64,000 nucleotides of DNA from Nansenia antarctica (GCA_963989245.1 OZ022345.1:53195352-53259351), one strand, 5' to 3'; shown: positions 1 through 13,769, numbered from the stretch's first letter. The notes: generated from the sequence alone by a model not told the origin. A program made the numbers and translations.

Positions 1-570
1 TGGGGGTTGCTATGGGGTGCTTCAGACATCACTACGCTGAAACACAATCCAAGTTTGCATGATTGATGACGCTTTTCCTGCAATACTTCACCAGCAGGAT
101 ATACTATATCCTCTAAGGGTTTACAGTTATACTTAAAAGAATTTGCTATCAGGTTGATGCACTTCACATACCTGTGTTTCGAGCCTGACGTTTTTTGTAT
201 GCCAATGTGTTGCTTTATGATGCCACTCCTATCTTGCACATTGCACCCTGATATTGTGTTTGTTAGTAATTAGCTGGATCTCCTCAGCTAATTGTGGGGC
301 TCAGTTATGTAAGGGTCTGTCATTAGCAGCTGCACTGGCCTTTGATGTCTTGCTCATGAGCACCATCCCTAAAGTGCTGCTCTCACACATGCATGTTCCA
401 AGTTCAAGAGAAGTTAATGTTTACATTTACATCGCATTACATCGCATGTCCAAAGCAACAATAAAAAAGACTTTAATCAGATAAACTCTACTCTACTACA
501 ACTATAACATATTAAAACATAGGATATAAGACCTGAAGAAAAAAGATATGAAAATAAATAAATAAATACA
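1..570. other. Intergenic, nothing recognised
   Basis: AT-rich sequence with short random open frames only. I see no coding similarity, RNA gene or clear repeat before the DNA-transposon-like copy that starts near 583. Confidence 0.5.
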
Positions 571-1413
571 GTGTATTAGAGTTTTTCTCTACTGCTTTAA
601 CACTAACATCCAAACCTCAAACACAATGACCAAAACCTGAAACTGGTGTATTTTTATCTCACACCAATTCTTCACAATGACAAACACATTTTTTGCTTAT
701 CCTGCATTTTGCCACTCTAAACCACACAGTTAACAAAACACTAAATACAATTCTCTACATGTGGCACAATCTTCCTTGCTAAAAAAATCTCTTGTGTTCA
801 CGTGGAAAACACCACCATTCAGAATGCTAAACTCAAACCACCACTCACCCACTCACACTCCTCATATGGGCAAACACCTATTGCTTTTGAATTAGCAATC
901 ATAGCTTTAGCAATAGAAGATGAGTTGGAGAACAATGTATCGTGATGTTAGACTTATAAGGTTCTATCTCCATTGTTGTCAAAATTGAGTTTTTTACATA
1001 ATCCGATGCATTAGGTGTTTAATAATGCCTGTGTGGTGTTATTTTTAAAATGTTGACATTTTTGAGTTAGTAATTCATAAAATACAAAGGTTCCATCTCA
1101 CAAAACATAATGGAATGTAAAAACTTTGACCCTCAATATCTCTGAACTGCCCTAAACAGAGATAGAACCGTATCATTCTAAGCACGGTATGCCAACTTTG
1201 TAGAGAACGGTAGAGCGAGAAGTGTGATGTCGATGAGCAAACAAAAGGCAGGATGCAGCCTAAATGTCTTTTTCTTTACAGTATATGCAGTAGGTTTATT
1301 TTATTTTTTCTATTGTTTGTTCTGTATGAAGAACATTTTATGAATCCAACTGTGTTTGCTGAGATACGTACATAGAGTATTTCAGAATAGAAAAACATTC
1401 TATTCTTGTATTT

Positions 1414-1414
<1 letters not shown>

Positions 1415-1461
<47 letters not shown>
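1415..1461. repeat. (AAT)n microsatellite, LINE 3' tail
   Basis: About 15 AAT/ATT units. It abuts the 3' end of the minus-strand LINE remnant and is probably the tandem tail of that retroposon. Confidence 0.85.
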
Positions 1462-1462
<1 letters not shown>

Positions 1463-1945
1463 ATTTTATTTATAAAAGCACTTTACATATGAAATCTCAG
1501 AGTGCTACAATTTAAAAACAGGAAGATAAAACAATAAACATTTTCAATTAAAAGGCTAAAAAAAGGCTCTATTAAAAAGGTGGGTTTTAAGGCCTCGTTT
1601 AAAAGCATCCACAGACTGTGGTGCCCTTAGGTGGTCAGGGAGAGCATTCCACAGCCTGGGAGCAGCCGAGCAGAAGGCCCGATCTCCCATGGTGCGGAGC
1701 TTGGTCCTGGGGGTCTTGAGGATGTTGGTGGCAGTAGAACGGAGGGTGCGTGAGGAGGTCTGAGGGGTATGGAGGAGTTCCTTGAGGTAGGGGGGGCAGT
1801 TCCATGAATGCACTGGTGGGTGAGGACAGGAGGGAGACCTTGAATTCGATTCTGAGGGAGACGGGGAGCCAGTGAAGTGATTTGAGGATGGGGTGATGTG
1901 ATCATATTTGTGTGTTTTATATTTGAGTATGAAAACACAACAGTT
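1462..1945 (-). mobile_element. LINE 3' fragment (reverse-transcriptase ORF C-terminus), decayed
   Basis: Read on the minus strand, the end of this fragment encodes the RAFCSAAPRLWNALPDHLR type motif followed by a short segment ending HLFNRAFF and a stop. This is typical of the extreme C-terminus of fish non-LTR retrotransposon ORF2 proteins of the L2/CR1/Rex group. The recognisable peptide jumps between two frames (a CIHGTAPP-like stretch lies in another frame), so frameshifts have accumulated. After the stop comes a short 3' UTR with an AATAAA-like segment and then the ATT tail. It is a 5'-truncated dead copy inserted into transposon copy A. The family assignment within LINEs is uncertain. 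Confidence 0.75.
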
Positions 1946-2262
1946 CATATAACAGGTTACTGTATGTAGTGTAACACTGAAAATGCAAAAAGCCTACTGA
2001 TAATTGTATCCTAGTACTGTTTTCCTCTGATCATAATGTTTTCCATTGTATACATCAGTGTTCAATATTGGTTCTTAAAGTGTCTTATAAGTGTCTATTC
2101 ATTTGATGGTTTGTGTGTGTCATTTGACGACAACATTTCATTTTGAGAAGTCATAACATTATTTTGAATGCAGTGTTTGCTTTTGCAAAATATTTGTGGA
2201 GTTTAGGGTTTTGTGTGTGAGTTTTTGGATTTGTGTTAAGAGTTAAGAGAAAGTGCTAAATG

Positions 2263-4280
2263 AGTTCACAAACTTCCAAAGTGAACTGGTCCAGCTCTGT
2301 GGGAACCCCAGGTGTTTTTAATTATGTTTAAAAAATCATTTAATCTATCATCTTTTTCTTTGATTGTTGACCTAAGTGCTTCAGTTTATTGCTATTACGC
2401 TATTAAAAACAAATGTCTGAACCAGTTCTTACACTTTCCCCAGATATTTCTCAATGGTCTTTTATCCACAAAATGGGAGCTATAGTATCTCTATTTCATC
2501 ACCCCCTCACCTTTCCTCTTCCCCCAACAACTAATGATTTATGGAAGCCATTCATTTTTATGTTCTAAACGTCTGTGCTCTATTGCTTGTATCCAGGACC
2601 ACGCCTTCAAAAGAGTTTGCCAATCTACCTGAGTTGAGAAGTGAAATGGAAATTACTTGCACATGAGGAAAAGAAAGCTTGTACAGTCAGATAGTTGAGC
2701 TATGAAATACAGCTGAGTGATTTCTCTGCCAGGAAAGGATATAGTGTATCTTAACTAACTACACTCAAAACGGAGCGCGGGAGCATTAAATGTGGAAATC
2801 TGAGAAAAAGAGTGCCAGAAAAGTGGTTAATGTTTCCCACATTTATTCAGGATTCAAGTGACCTAATGGGTAATAACAACTAGATTGTATCCGATCATAT
2901 CTTAACTTGACCTGGTCATTTGTTCCACATTTTGGAAGAAAGGTTTAAGAAAACTCTAAACACTATCCAAAGAATGTATGCTCTGTCAGAATCCTGAATC
3001 ATGTTAAGCATGGCTCAGACCTGATGTAGTGCATGCCCTTGACTTGACTTGAATATAAATCTAAAGTCTTTGAGTTAAAAGCAAATGAGGCTTATTCTGT
3101 CTCTGAGATAATCTCCAAGACCAGCCCTATGGTAGTGTGTAGACAGTGCTGAGGGCAGGGGGATGGCTTAGCAAGTCTGCGGAAGGAAAACAAAATGAGC
3201 CCAGATCTCTGTGACTGAATCATAATCTAATCAGAGCTCTGAGTATGAATGTCTGTATGAGGAATGTGTCCTGGCCTCTGGCTTGCAGAGCTAACATAAC
3301 TATGAAGTCTTATACATGCACAGTATGTAATAAAAGAAGACATAAAGCATGGGGGGGGGGGGGGGATTGTTGTATTACATTAAGGAAACTGAAGTCAAAT
3401 ACAGACCAAGGGAAATATTTCCTTCAAATGTGATAGAAATCCATAATTGGCTCAGATGTAGTTTGTGGGGGATGGTTGTGGCCTGTGACTATTGTTTTCA
3501 CATATTCCAATGACATGTCCTCTTATCCTTATCATCGCTGAGATATTCACTGATGAAAGTGAGATCGAAATCTGCCACCTTTCAGCAGGCGCTGGCCTTT
3601 TTGGCCCAGGTGTTCCCCCTTGGCCTGTCATACTCACGCTCTGGAATGTTTGGCTTAAGACATATGAGATATGACTTAATAATAATCTACGGACTGTAGT
3701 CAAGTCTGGATTCTTGGAGAAGATTCCACACATTACACCCAAAAACCTTTTACAGCTTTTTTGGCAAAGCTGTAAAGCTTATCATTTCAACTACTGAAGC
3801 ATTGTCGAGTGAATGGATGTACAGTTGACTGTGTCTCAAACAAGCACTTTCAATAATACGTTGGGGATCCATTCTGTATTATATTGATTAATTAAATGAA
3901 ACCAGATTAGAAATATCCTGCCCTCTCTGTATTTTTTCAAGTGCCATACCTACTGTATAGATTGCAGTTTCACATCAAGGTTGATAAGGATCAGACCGAT
4001 CTTGAAACAACCAGCCTCCTCCTTCATGCTCTAGCAATAATATAATGGGTAACTTGGCCATCTACTATAATGCATCATTAAATTAGACATGACAAGCATG
4101 AGCTTCAGAATAACTTCAGTCACAGTCACAGTCTGCTATACCATCTCCATGGATACCCTGCTACCATCTCTATGCATAGCCTACTTCTGGACCAGTGCAA
4201 CTTGATGAATCCTGTTTTACGGCAGGCATTTTAGGCATGTGGTTCATGCAAGCAGCCGACACTGAGCTATTTCCTGGGTG
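2263..4280. other. Intergenic; poly-G run only
   Basis: No gene recognised. The only notable element is a run of 15 G at 3351-3365, which lies in a chance open frame and is a likely sequencing or polymerase-slippage site. Confidence 0.5.
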
Positions 4281-4282
4281 CT

Positions 4283-4330
4283 GCGGGCAGGTGTGCGGGC
4301 AGGCGTGCGGGCAGGTGTGCTGGCAGGCGC
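4283..4330. repeat. 12-bp minisatellite, about four units
   Basis: Four tandem units of the form GCGGGCAGGTGT with C/T changes, followed by degraded GGCAGGCGC-like pieces. It creates a chance cysteine/glycine-rich open frame that should not be read as a gene. Confidence 0.7.
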
Positions 4331-4820
4331 TGTGCAGGCGCTGGGGAGGACGACAGGTGATGGAGCCTGCTCAACACGCCTGAGTGGCTCCTAGCTCGCT
4401 CTGATGAAGCCATTATTCCTACAACAACAGCACCCTCCTCAGTACTGCAGGCCAGTCTGCGACTTGCTTTAGAGGGTAAACCACCCAGGGTTTCCCACTG
4501 GACACAGGGCTACTGACTTAGATCCAGAGGGGCTCCTGTTTCATCTGAGTGGCTTTAAGCGTTCTGGACAGATGGTGCCTCTCTATTAGTCATTGTGGTG
4601 CTCATTAGTGTGAATGTGGTGTTGACCTTCATTGTGTACCGTACGACAATTGATGAGGTTTCTATCGAATAGGACAGTGGATTTGAGTGGATTTGACCAG
4701 TACATACATGACAGTATAGAGTGCTTTGTATAGTAAGAATCAGGAATAGGACATTCTGAAATAGTCAATAGGAAATACTGAAATTGTCACATACTGTGTT
4801 TTAATTACTTCATATGCTTT

Positions 4821-5473
4821 ACAGTTTTTCTCAAAGCATAGGGTTAGCATAGCTAATTTTCTCTTAACTCTGAACACAAATCCCAAAACTCACAGACAAC
4901 ATTTTTATTTTGTCGTCAAATGACAAACACACCATCAAATGAATAGCCGTCTTGTAACAACCAATTGAACACTGATGTTCATATACTCTACACAAAGACC
5001 TCGTTGACATCACAGGCAATGTTCTCCCTGGCCAAGCAGATGGTAAAGTATCGCCTGGCATGACGAATCCAGCCCTGATATACTTCAGATATATTTCAAC
5101 ACAGGAGAGCTCAACTTTGACATTTTTATTGGTAAAGCTATGATTGTTAATTCAATTCAATTTAATGCAATAGGTGTTTGCTCATATGAGGAGTGTGATT
5201 GTGTGATTGGTGGTTTGAGTTTAACATTCTGAATGACAGTATTTTCCATGTGAACACAAGAGATTTTATCAAGGAAGATTGTGCCAAATGTAGAGAATTG
5301 TATTTAGTGTTTTGTTAACTGTGTGTGGTTTAGAGTGGCAAAATGAGTGATAAGCAAGAAATGTGTTTGTCATTGTTGCAAGAATTGGTGTGAGATAAAA
5401 TACACCAGTTTCAGGTTTTGGTCATTGTGTTTGAAGTTCGGATGTTAGTGTTAAAGTGGTAGAGGAAAAACAG
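4821..5473 (-). mobile_element. Deleted DNA-transposon copy B (Tc1/mariner-like remnant)
   Basis: Inverted relative of copy A (583-2262). The ends carry ACAGTTTTTCTC and the complement of GGAAAAACAGT. On the minus strand about 5060-4980 one frame reads WIRHARRYF, then CLARENIACDV, then a stop. That pattern resembles the last residues of transposases (DDE_3/IS630-Tc1-mariner group) that are abundant in fish genomes. Only this C-terminal scrap remains between the two ends, so the copy is an internal-deletion, MITE-like derivative. The superfamily is inferred from this short peptide and is moderately uncertain. Confidence 0.6.
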
Positions 5474-6626
5474 TAATCAACAGGGCAAGACCAACATCTT
5501 CTTGGGAGAGGTCTTACCTCCTCTTCCTGTTACAGTCTTCTTCCACAAGGGGGAGCCAGGTCCCACTGCTCCAACATGATTGCATAGCATGAACATAAAG
5601 ACATAAACCCAGCATAAAGACCAACAACTTATTTCATTTATGATAAACAAATTGAAAGGCAAACTTTGATTTGGCTGGAGAGGACAACATAGCACAAAAT
5701 GAGCGTAGGGGCCTAATTAAATTGTGATGTATATTCACATGTTTCAATATGTCTCTGGTTTTATTAAATCCGGGTGAATCAAAGTCTGTGATGTCGTGCA
5801 GTTTGTATGTATGTGAGCAGATTCTATGTAGAAATCTCTGTGTGAATGGAATTTTACTAGGAGGAGCTGACATTTTCAGCCATTTAATTTCTTCTGTCAG
5901 CAGAGGTCTCTGTTTGCTTATGTTCCAGTCTGACTAGAGGAAGTTGCTTATTTCACATCCTGAATGAGAATTATCTTGAAACACCATGAAGGGCAGGCCA
6001 TTCGTCCATTTTGCTGTCTCTGTGATGCAAACCGTGTCAGGTTCAGAAATAATATAATTTGAGATTATATAGATTTCAGATATATGTTAAAACTGAATCT
6101 TTTTCACAATGATGAATTCCTTCACTATAAACATACTAGTGGTTGATTTCAACAAAAGAAAACCTTTCTTCTATCATAAATATAATTATTTGAAATATGA
6201 GCCTCTACTGTGGTTTCAAATTGCAGGAAGCTTTACTCAAGCTGCTTTATTGTTGATTCACTGCTAACTTCATACTTTCAGGAAGTCTGTCAGACTACTT
6301 CCTGGAATTCACATCTACTTAAAAATGTTTTGCAGTTTTGCTTCTCACATCAATTGACTCTTGCCCTGCAGATCAATATCAAGAGAGCAGCCTCTGATAA
6401 TGAGGATAATGCTTAAGTTATTTTTGTTTATGTCTAGACAGTATAAAATGTAGCTACATTCAATAAGGAGTCCATAACATCACAGGTTGAACACACCATG
6501 TCTCTCAACTGTCCCTCACTGTGGGGCCTTGACATGGCTTTGACTATAAAAGGAGAGAGAAGACAGTTGAGGAGTTATTTTGAAAGTGTCATCACAACCA
6601 CATCCTGAGTTGTATGAGATGTGAGC
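5474..6626. other. Intergenic, nothing recognised
   Basis: AT-rich single-copy-looking sequence. Short open frames on both strands lack codon structure or familiar motifs. Confidence 0.5.
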
Positions 6627-6627
6627 G

Positions 6628-6667
<40 letters not shown>

Positions 6668-6704
6668 TCGCGCGCGTGTGTGTGTGTGTGCTCGCGCATG
6701 CATG

Positions 6705-6751
<47 letters not shown>

Positions 6752-6775
6752 GCGTGTGCGTGTGTGTGTGTGCAC
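6627..6775. repeat. Compound (GT)n microsatellite
   Basis: Long alternating GT tracts interrupted by CTCGCGCG and CATGCATGCG pieces. Alternating purine-pyrimidine sequence of this type can adopt Z-DNA. The open frames over it (poly Cys-Val or Thr-His) are artefacts. Confidence 0.95.
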
Positions 6776-9700
6776 ATCTTGCAATCTTCTTATAGATTGA
6801 AGGCTATAAAGGATCAAAGGCACTGTTCGGCAGCGAGCTGTTACAGGTCAAATGTTTGGTCACACACACTATAAAACAGGACTCAATGTCTTGGTTTGAT
6901 CCACCTACATTCTGTTGTTTTAAGGGTACTTAAAGTAGGTACTCAGAATGACCATTGTGTTAGCATTGTGTCATAATATTTATTCAGGTTGTATGAATGA
7001 AAAGCATCCATTTAACTGAGACCTCTAAGCAAAGACACACTTACATAAGAAACAGTTTCCTTTCACAGAGCGAGATGATGCAGCAGTGCTTTCTGGGCCT
7101 GAACAAAATTAGATACACTAGTAAGCTAGGCTTAATGTCTTTCTAATGTGCCTTCTATCCCAGTGTCCTGTGAAGTGAACTGGCGACTGAGGCCAGTGTA
7201 GTTGCAAGGAGGCAGACATGACCTACCTCTGGAACAGCTGTAACCTTGAGAGCATGCACAGATGATTCTGGCTGAACAGATCCACCTGTGAACGGATAGT
7301 CTTTGTGATGTGTGGGATCAATTATATTTTGACAAAATCTTTCTTTTGTGCGGTGGTTGCTTATTGCCCTTATTTCGGAAGTGCTTTTAGAACCTTTATA
7401 GTGAAGAGAAAAGGACAGTCTGATCACAGTCTGTGTTGTTGACACAGGAAAACAAAAGGCAGACATTTCTAAAAATACCCGGTGCAAACATCAGAAGTGT
7501 TCTCTCTATAGAGCGCAACTTAAGTTCAGCAATCACCACATGAGGTTAACTTCCTCTCTGCGCTTTTCTGCTGTCGAAATCAGGTGGTAAATCTAGTTTA
7601 AAAGATCTGTCACAATTCTCACAATCTTCTGTCATAGTTTATGTTTATATTTGTTATCACATAGTCACTGTTTTGGCCTTTGCAGCTTGGTTATCTAACC
7701 GCGCATCTGTAGCTGAGTACACCTGTAATTTCAAGACCATAAAATAGATCACTCTGTTCTAGGTGGCCCTTGGTGAACATCTGTTCTCCTCAGCTTATAA
7801 CGACTAATATGCATGGTTAGAACAGGTCCCTGGACTCAGTCAATCAAAGAGATTGACCTCAGGATTGCCTTGTCTATGAGATCAGAGGTACTTTCACTCC
7901 TCCACATGACTGGTATGACAGGGTAAACACAGCGTGTCTCGTCAGCTGGACACCTGCCACGCTCAGGTCATTAATAACGCAGCCGACAGTGTTGTGCCAT
8001 GTTAATGTCGGGGCTGGATGAGGATGCCCTGGCTCTCCCTGGAGAGTTGCAGTATGGCTGGGTATTACTTATTTATCTGGTTGGCTGGACAGGCACAGCC
8101 ATGCTTATGGGAGCCCATTAGGACTGGCACACTCACAGACAAGCCAGCTGATACTACCATTTTGCTCTACAGTTCCGGTCCTGAGAGCCTACTGGTATTA
8201 GCTAGAAAGTTATAGATCAATGTGGTAATGGTTCATATTGTGTACACTGAGCATAAATTATAAAATGTCTTCTTAACAAGAAATGTGTTGCTACACTGAA
8301 GCCATTACATTTCTTAAAGCATTGTATCTGCACAAAAAGAACAAATCCAACAAGTTGATCTTGTGGTTAAAAAAAAATCAAAAGCATCCTTATCTGCCTT
8401 TTTCTTTCAATAATATCTGATATACAGTATACCTTTGAAATTGATCACTGTCTTTGTTTTGCTCCCTTAGACATTTTCCCAGGCAGTGCTGTATTATGTG
8501 AGGGGGAGGAAGGTCTACTCTACTTGGCTGAAGCAAGAAGGAGTTTATAATTCATCTAACTAGTGCTTCTCAACATTCCTTTCTCATGATTCCCCTCAAA
8601 GCCGTTCAGAAGACGTGCACTCTCACTAGACCCGACATCAGTGCCAAGCAACAACAAACTGTCTCTCCTCTCTCTGGCTATTCTGGAGGCCCTGTAAAGC
8701 CAGGCTCTCTTATTTACTAGCTTGCAGCCTTCCAGTTATTCACGATGAGGTAGATATTTGAGGAATTTACAGTACGTATTGTTTGTCTATGTTTCCTCAC
8801 CAATATTGTCTGTTACTGAGAGACCTCCTCTCTGCTCACCCTCTGCCACATGACCCTGTTTCTCTTCCCAGGCTTCTGCCAAGCAATTTCCTTTTCCTCT
8901 CCAATAACCAACGTAGGCTCAAATGAAAGCTGCATCCTTCGTAATAAAGGTGTGTATTTCCCTTATACTGTATTAGCAGATGTTCTCAAACAAATCAGGA
9001 AAATAGTTCCTCATATGTGACAAAGGACATACATTAGAATTACTTCAGTTGTGATAAGACACTTTAGTGGAGGCTTTGGTAACACTTAAGAAACTGTGAT
9101 TACTGTAGATTATCAAGGAGAGATTATTACACATTTGAGACATGTTTTAGAGATAGAGATATTATACAATACAAATCACTTACAGTGATAAAGTGTTATA
9201 CCATAGCCTCTCTTTTAGCTGCTCTCTCTCTCATTGAACAACAAGTAGGCCTAACCCTTTTTAGATTATAGAACTACTAGATAGAACTACTTTGCATGTA
9301 TATTTTTATTCTAATATACTGCACATCATAAGGCAAGCTTAGACACTACTCTCTTGGCATACATCCATGGTTTGTATTATTCAAGTACATATATGTTACA
9401 ACTTGATTTTGTAACACCTGGAGCTTGGCATTCACATAATGTGGAGTCATGCTGCAAGTCAGAATTATCAAAGGTGGCCTAGGGTCGCATGAGTTCCCCC
9501 TGCCACTCTATTGAGAGAGTGATACCTCTCGTAAGAAAGTGAGGCACCTGTCAGATTGACATGGATTTATACTGTGGCTCACATTTCCCTCCTTTAATGT
9601 CAATAGGAGCACAGGGCTCATATGACTGTGGTCAGTTTGAACTCTTGACTGGGTCAGGCCCTAGGTGTCAAAGTTGAACTCAATCTACGTATTCTTCTCA

Positions 9701-10550
9701 ACAGGAGGGCTTCAAGCTGAGAGCTAGAGTTTCCTCCTTCTCCACGGAAGGAAGGACATAAAACTACAACGGTTTTCGTTTTTATTCAATTAGTTGTATG
9801 TCTATTACAGCAAACCAAACCACTCTGAGATTTGGCTTATTGCTAAGTAACACCATGATTGTGCTCAACAGGATACGACTTGTACATTGATGCAAAATGA
9901 CTTGCCCTGAATTAGGCTTTTTGTACTGAAATACACTACTGTTGTGTCAGAATATGGGAACACTCACAATGGCTGTCAGAGTGCTGTCAGGGTGATTGTC
10001 TAGTGTCTGTAAGCCTTGAGTCTGTGAAAATGAGAACAAGCTAATTTCATTCCCTGATGAAACTACTAATGGACATTGTGACTGGGCCCAACTGAATGAT
10101 ACAAAATAAACAGATGATCTATGGCTCTGACTGCTAGTGAAAGGATATGTATCTGACATCAAATTACCCACGATGGTGAATGTGATGCCACATGCTCCTA
10201 TAGTATGACTTTTTCCATTCAGAGCAAGCTTCATTGAGATCTTATATCCTGATGTGAATGCACATGATTCATCGCTAACTTGTAAAAATCAGTGTTGAAA
10301 CTGAGTAATATATAATCGTAAATTCAATTTTAAAGCAGATACAAGTTTGCATGTTACACCCACGTTCTTCTCCACTGGGCCACTGTGTACAGAGGAAGCA
10401 GACAGCTACAAAGGGAACCGAAAAAAAGTCACAAAGAGCGGAAGACTGATCTCACAGTTCAACAATCTCTAACCAGGCTTTGTCTCAATAGCTTCAATGG
10501 CTTTGGAGGAAGACACAGAAAATCCTAAAACCCACACATACAAACACAGT
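6776..10550. other. Intergenic, nothing recognised
   Basis: No exon-like segment, RNA gene or mobile element that I can support. Open frames are short and without recognisable motifs. Confidence 0.45.

Positions 10551-10551
<1 letters not shown>

Positions 10552-10632
<81 letters not shown>
10552..10632. repeat. (CA)n microsatellite
   Basis: About 40 uninterrupted CA units. Confidence 0.97.
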
Positions 10633-10634
<2 letters not shown>

Positions 10635-12544
10635 AAGTTGCTACAGTATATAATTCCAGTGAGCAGTGACATTAAGACATTCTCAGACCGTGCTGCAACA
10701 AAGTGGTCTACTTCTTACACCATTAGCTGTCAGTTATCTTATTTCGCAAAAGGCTTTTCAGGGTGTTCAACAGGAATGCCCTTGGGAGGTGATGTGCTGC
10801 ATTCTCAAAGCTGTTGTGATGTTATGATTGCCCCCACACAACTCAAACACAATCATGCCTGATCCACAGATTCCCCACAATGCATTTTGATTAAAATGCT
10901 GCATTGCATCCAATACTGTACATCCAGGCAAGCTGTATCAGGCTGCGTTGCTGGAAGGGGTGACCGATAAGCACATTCCTCAGACGGTTTTCATCAAGCT
11001 GGCTAAATCCACCCCAGGGTTTACTGTGTCTCTGTCTGTAAAGTCAAGATGGAATCTCTGAGGGCCTGTCCTGACAAGATAAACATCTCATCACTAGTGG
11101 AGCTTTTTGTCTCATGAGTAAAGATTTAGAGTTTGTTTTCTTTCATTATTGGTATGGGGCAGAGAATATGCAGGATGTAGGCCTAATGGAGGTTTGTTGA
11201 CCTCATGTCTCTTCAGTGAGCTGTTTATAAACAAGGGATATACTGTAATTCACCATGAAAAATACGATTGTCCAATAAATGCAGTTGTGCAGTCTGCACT
11301 ACTGCTCTGAGGTTCTGGTTGGTCAGAGTGCATACTGTAGATTATAGTTTTTCTAGAGAGTTCCAGATGCTCAGCAGGAGTCTTGCTGTCAGTATGCCGC
11401 TCCTCCTGTTAACCACTTCCTCCCTACACAACCTAGGAGTGCTCTTAATCACAAACCATAAAACATCTAACCGGCGCCCAATGATCTGGCTATGGAGCTA
11501 GGGGGAGGCACGACTGTGGTTACTGTGGCACCGTCTCACGTCAATGAACACAGTCTTTGGTGTGCTCACAGTATAGGTTGTGAAACCGCCCAGCCCTCAG
11601 CAGTGTTACATGTACATAGCCAAACCTTAACCTTTAGCATTCTCGATAGAGCAGGTTATTAGTCTCTCTCTCTTTAATTTTTTATTTAATTGGACTTTGG
11701 AGAACTGACTGTTCACTATATGTTTATACTGCACTGTTTCATCCCATCATCCAGCAATAACATGAACAAGCAGTTTTAGCATTGCTTTAGACTAGAGAGA
11801 AAGAGACAAAACAACAACAACAACACTTCAAATGGATGGAATGTTCTCATTGTGGATAGTAAAAGACGACTGCAGGATTGGATTAAACCAAGTAAAAGAA
11901 AAAAAAAAGTCTGTAATAGGAAAATGAGAAGTGTGCATGAGAAGTGGGAGGGGACAGGATGCGATGACACTTCAGGGAGCACTGAGGGTTTGTTAACAGG
12001 CCTTGTTGCTGTACAATGACTTGTACAGTTTTGAGTCTGTTAAGCACCAAAGCATCAATAGAGGGAGCGTTAGCTGACCCTTTTACATCTGAAGAGAGCC
12101 TTCAAGAGCCTTAGCTGGCCCTAAACCAGTGATAAAAATTGTTTAAAAACAATTGTTTAAAAAAAGCATGTTGTTTTTAAAAAAACTGCTCTGAGATAGC
12201 TCTGTATCACAATTGTGCATGTTTCCTGTTTTTGTGCTCAGAGAGGCAGACTGAGCTGCAGAATCTAGATTAGCCTTCTATGCTGGTCGATTCTGCGGAG
12301 CAACTCAGCCTCAGTATGAACCAGTGGGGAGACACTGAACACTTTGTCTTGTCTCAACGGGAAGCCAGCTCTTTCATTTCCCGATATCACTTTTAAAAAA
12401 TGCAGAAGACATTAGCATTTCACTCTCTGAACTTGTGACTACAGTATGACTAAGGAACAACCGCATCATGTGTTATCCTCTTTATGTTTTGTTACGTTGT
12501 CTTTTTAAATATGTTTTCTTAGTAGTTTTCTTCTTGTCTGCATT
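10633..12544. other. Intergenic, nothing recognised
   Basis: No gene recognised. A small A/T direct repeat (AATTGTTTAAAAACAATTG) lies near 12,137-12,165. Confidence 0.45.
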
Positions 12545-12610
12545 GTGTTACAGTTGTGAATGAAATGTGCTATAAATAAAGTTTGATTTGATTTGATTTA
12601 ATTTGATTAA
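12545..12610 (+). mobile_element. LINE 3' end with (TTTGA)n tail
   Basis: The sequence GTGCTATAAATAAAGTTTGA followed by TTTGATTTGATTT repeats is the usual 3' terminus of fish LINEs: an AATAAA-containing UTR end plus a short tandem tail. Nothing of the coding part is recognisable upstream, so this is a very short truncated copy. Confidence 0.6.
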
Positions 12611-13333
12611 AATGAGTCCCAAAATAAGTGAGCAGGCTAGGGCCAACATGACCATGAGAACGCTACAGTAGGTAGACGTAGATCTGCTAAAATAGAGAGT
12701 CTCTTGTCCCAACACATAATTCACTGTTGGCATGGTAACACTCACACAGTGTCCCTGTAGGGGTCATGTTATCTGATGCATTCATTTCAGAGTCATGGGG
12801 CAAGGCTGCCCACATTGTCAACCCATGAGATCACTGTTTTACTCAATTATCCCAACAGGGTAGTGTAAACCTTAGCTCTCAGGTTGCATTCTGTATAGTT
12901 TTGCATTAGTATGTCTTTTTCAACTTTTAGTTAGCAATTTCCCCCTCTAAGCAAATGCTAAATCCTACTGATAACTGAGCAAGCCGTTAAAAGTCCAAAT
13001 TAACAGAAGAAGTGTTTTCACGCTTTCATCACAATCTCTGCTTTTCTGCAGTTCCCCAGAGCTTTGTCACTGAGCTGTATGCCTAGTCAACCCACTCTAT
13101 TTCCTGTGTATAGACCTCACATTACTTAGCCTGTGTTAAAGATAGTCAGATAGACTTGGAGATAATGTCAGGGGGGAAGCAGTCAGATGCATCAGTGAGA
13201 GGCTGGTGTCAGAGAGACCCGTGTTCTCCTCTGATGTCTATCCACAGGCCTTAAACATTCACCTACAGGGTACAAACAATGTGATGTCTAGTGTAGACAC
13301 CCACCCACACATACACGCCTCTCCGCCTCTCTA

Positions 13334-13341
<8 letters not shown>
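12611..13341. other. Intergenic, nothing recognised
   Basis: No recognisable feature between the LINE tail and the CT microsatellite. Confidence 0.45.

Positions 13342-13411
<70 letters not shown>
13342..13411. repeat. (CT)n microsatellite
   Basis: About 35 CT units, nearly uninterrupted. Confidence 0.97.
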
Positions 13412-13414
<3 letters not shown>

Positions 13415-13769
13415 CCCTTGATTTATCTCTCTCCCTCGATATATCTCTTTTCCCAGGATGTGCACAGTAACACAGGCTCTTTCACAATAACAATGTTGTG
13501 TTTGCTTTTTGATGTTTTGGATGGGTGTTTTGGATGGACTTTGTTATTAACTAGATAATGTAGATAATTACATAACTGTGACCCAACCTGTCCTCTCACA
13601 CAAAGCTACACTGGAAGATTGCCATCACAGTGTGTCACAACCTATTTTTCAATTGTCCTCAAGCCTCTCATGTGTTACAGAGTTTGTGTTTGTAGTGGAC
13701 TGCCAGGGGGAGTTTACAGTACTGCTTAGGAATCTACTGTAGGCCTAAGCATGTTTGCCATTGTCAATG

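Larger units (their letters stand above)
583..2262. mobile_element. Degenerate DNA-transposon copy A, interrupted by a LINE
   Basis: Bases about 583-920 match, at high identity by eye, the reverse complement of 5125-5473. Bases about 2040-2262 match the reverse complement of 4821-4990. The two copies are therefore the same family in opposite orientation, and copy A is the longer. Its middle carries a LINE remnant (1462-1945). The end near 583 has a terminal motif of the type AGAGTTTTTCTCTA, and copy B has ACAGTTTTTCTC at one end and the complement of GGAAAAACAGT at the other, suggesting short terminal inverted repeats. Copy B keeps a fragment of a transposase-like C-terminus, so I infer a Tc1/mariner-type element. 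The exact ends of copy A and any target-site duplication are not clear. Confidence 0.6.

Noticed and set aside
6575..6874. Open frames encoding Thr-His or Cys-Val repeats over microsatellites (also at 10497-10862, 13751-14040, 21072-21482, 22353-22751)
   Set aside because: They are direct translations of (CA)n/(GT)n tracts and vary with repeat length.
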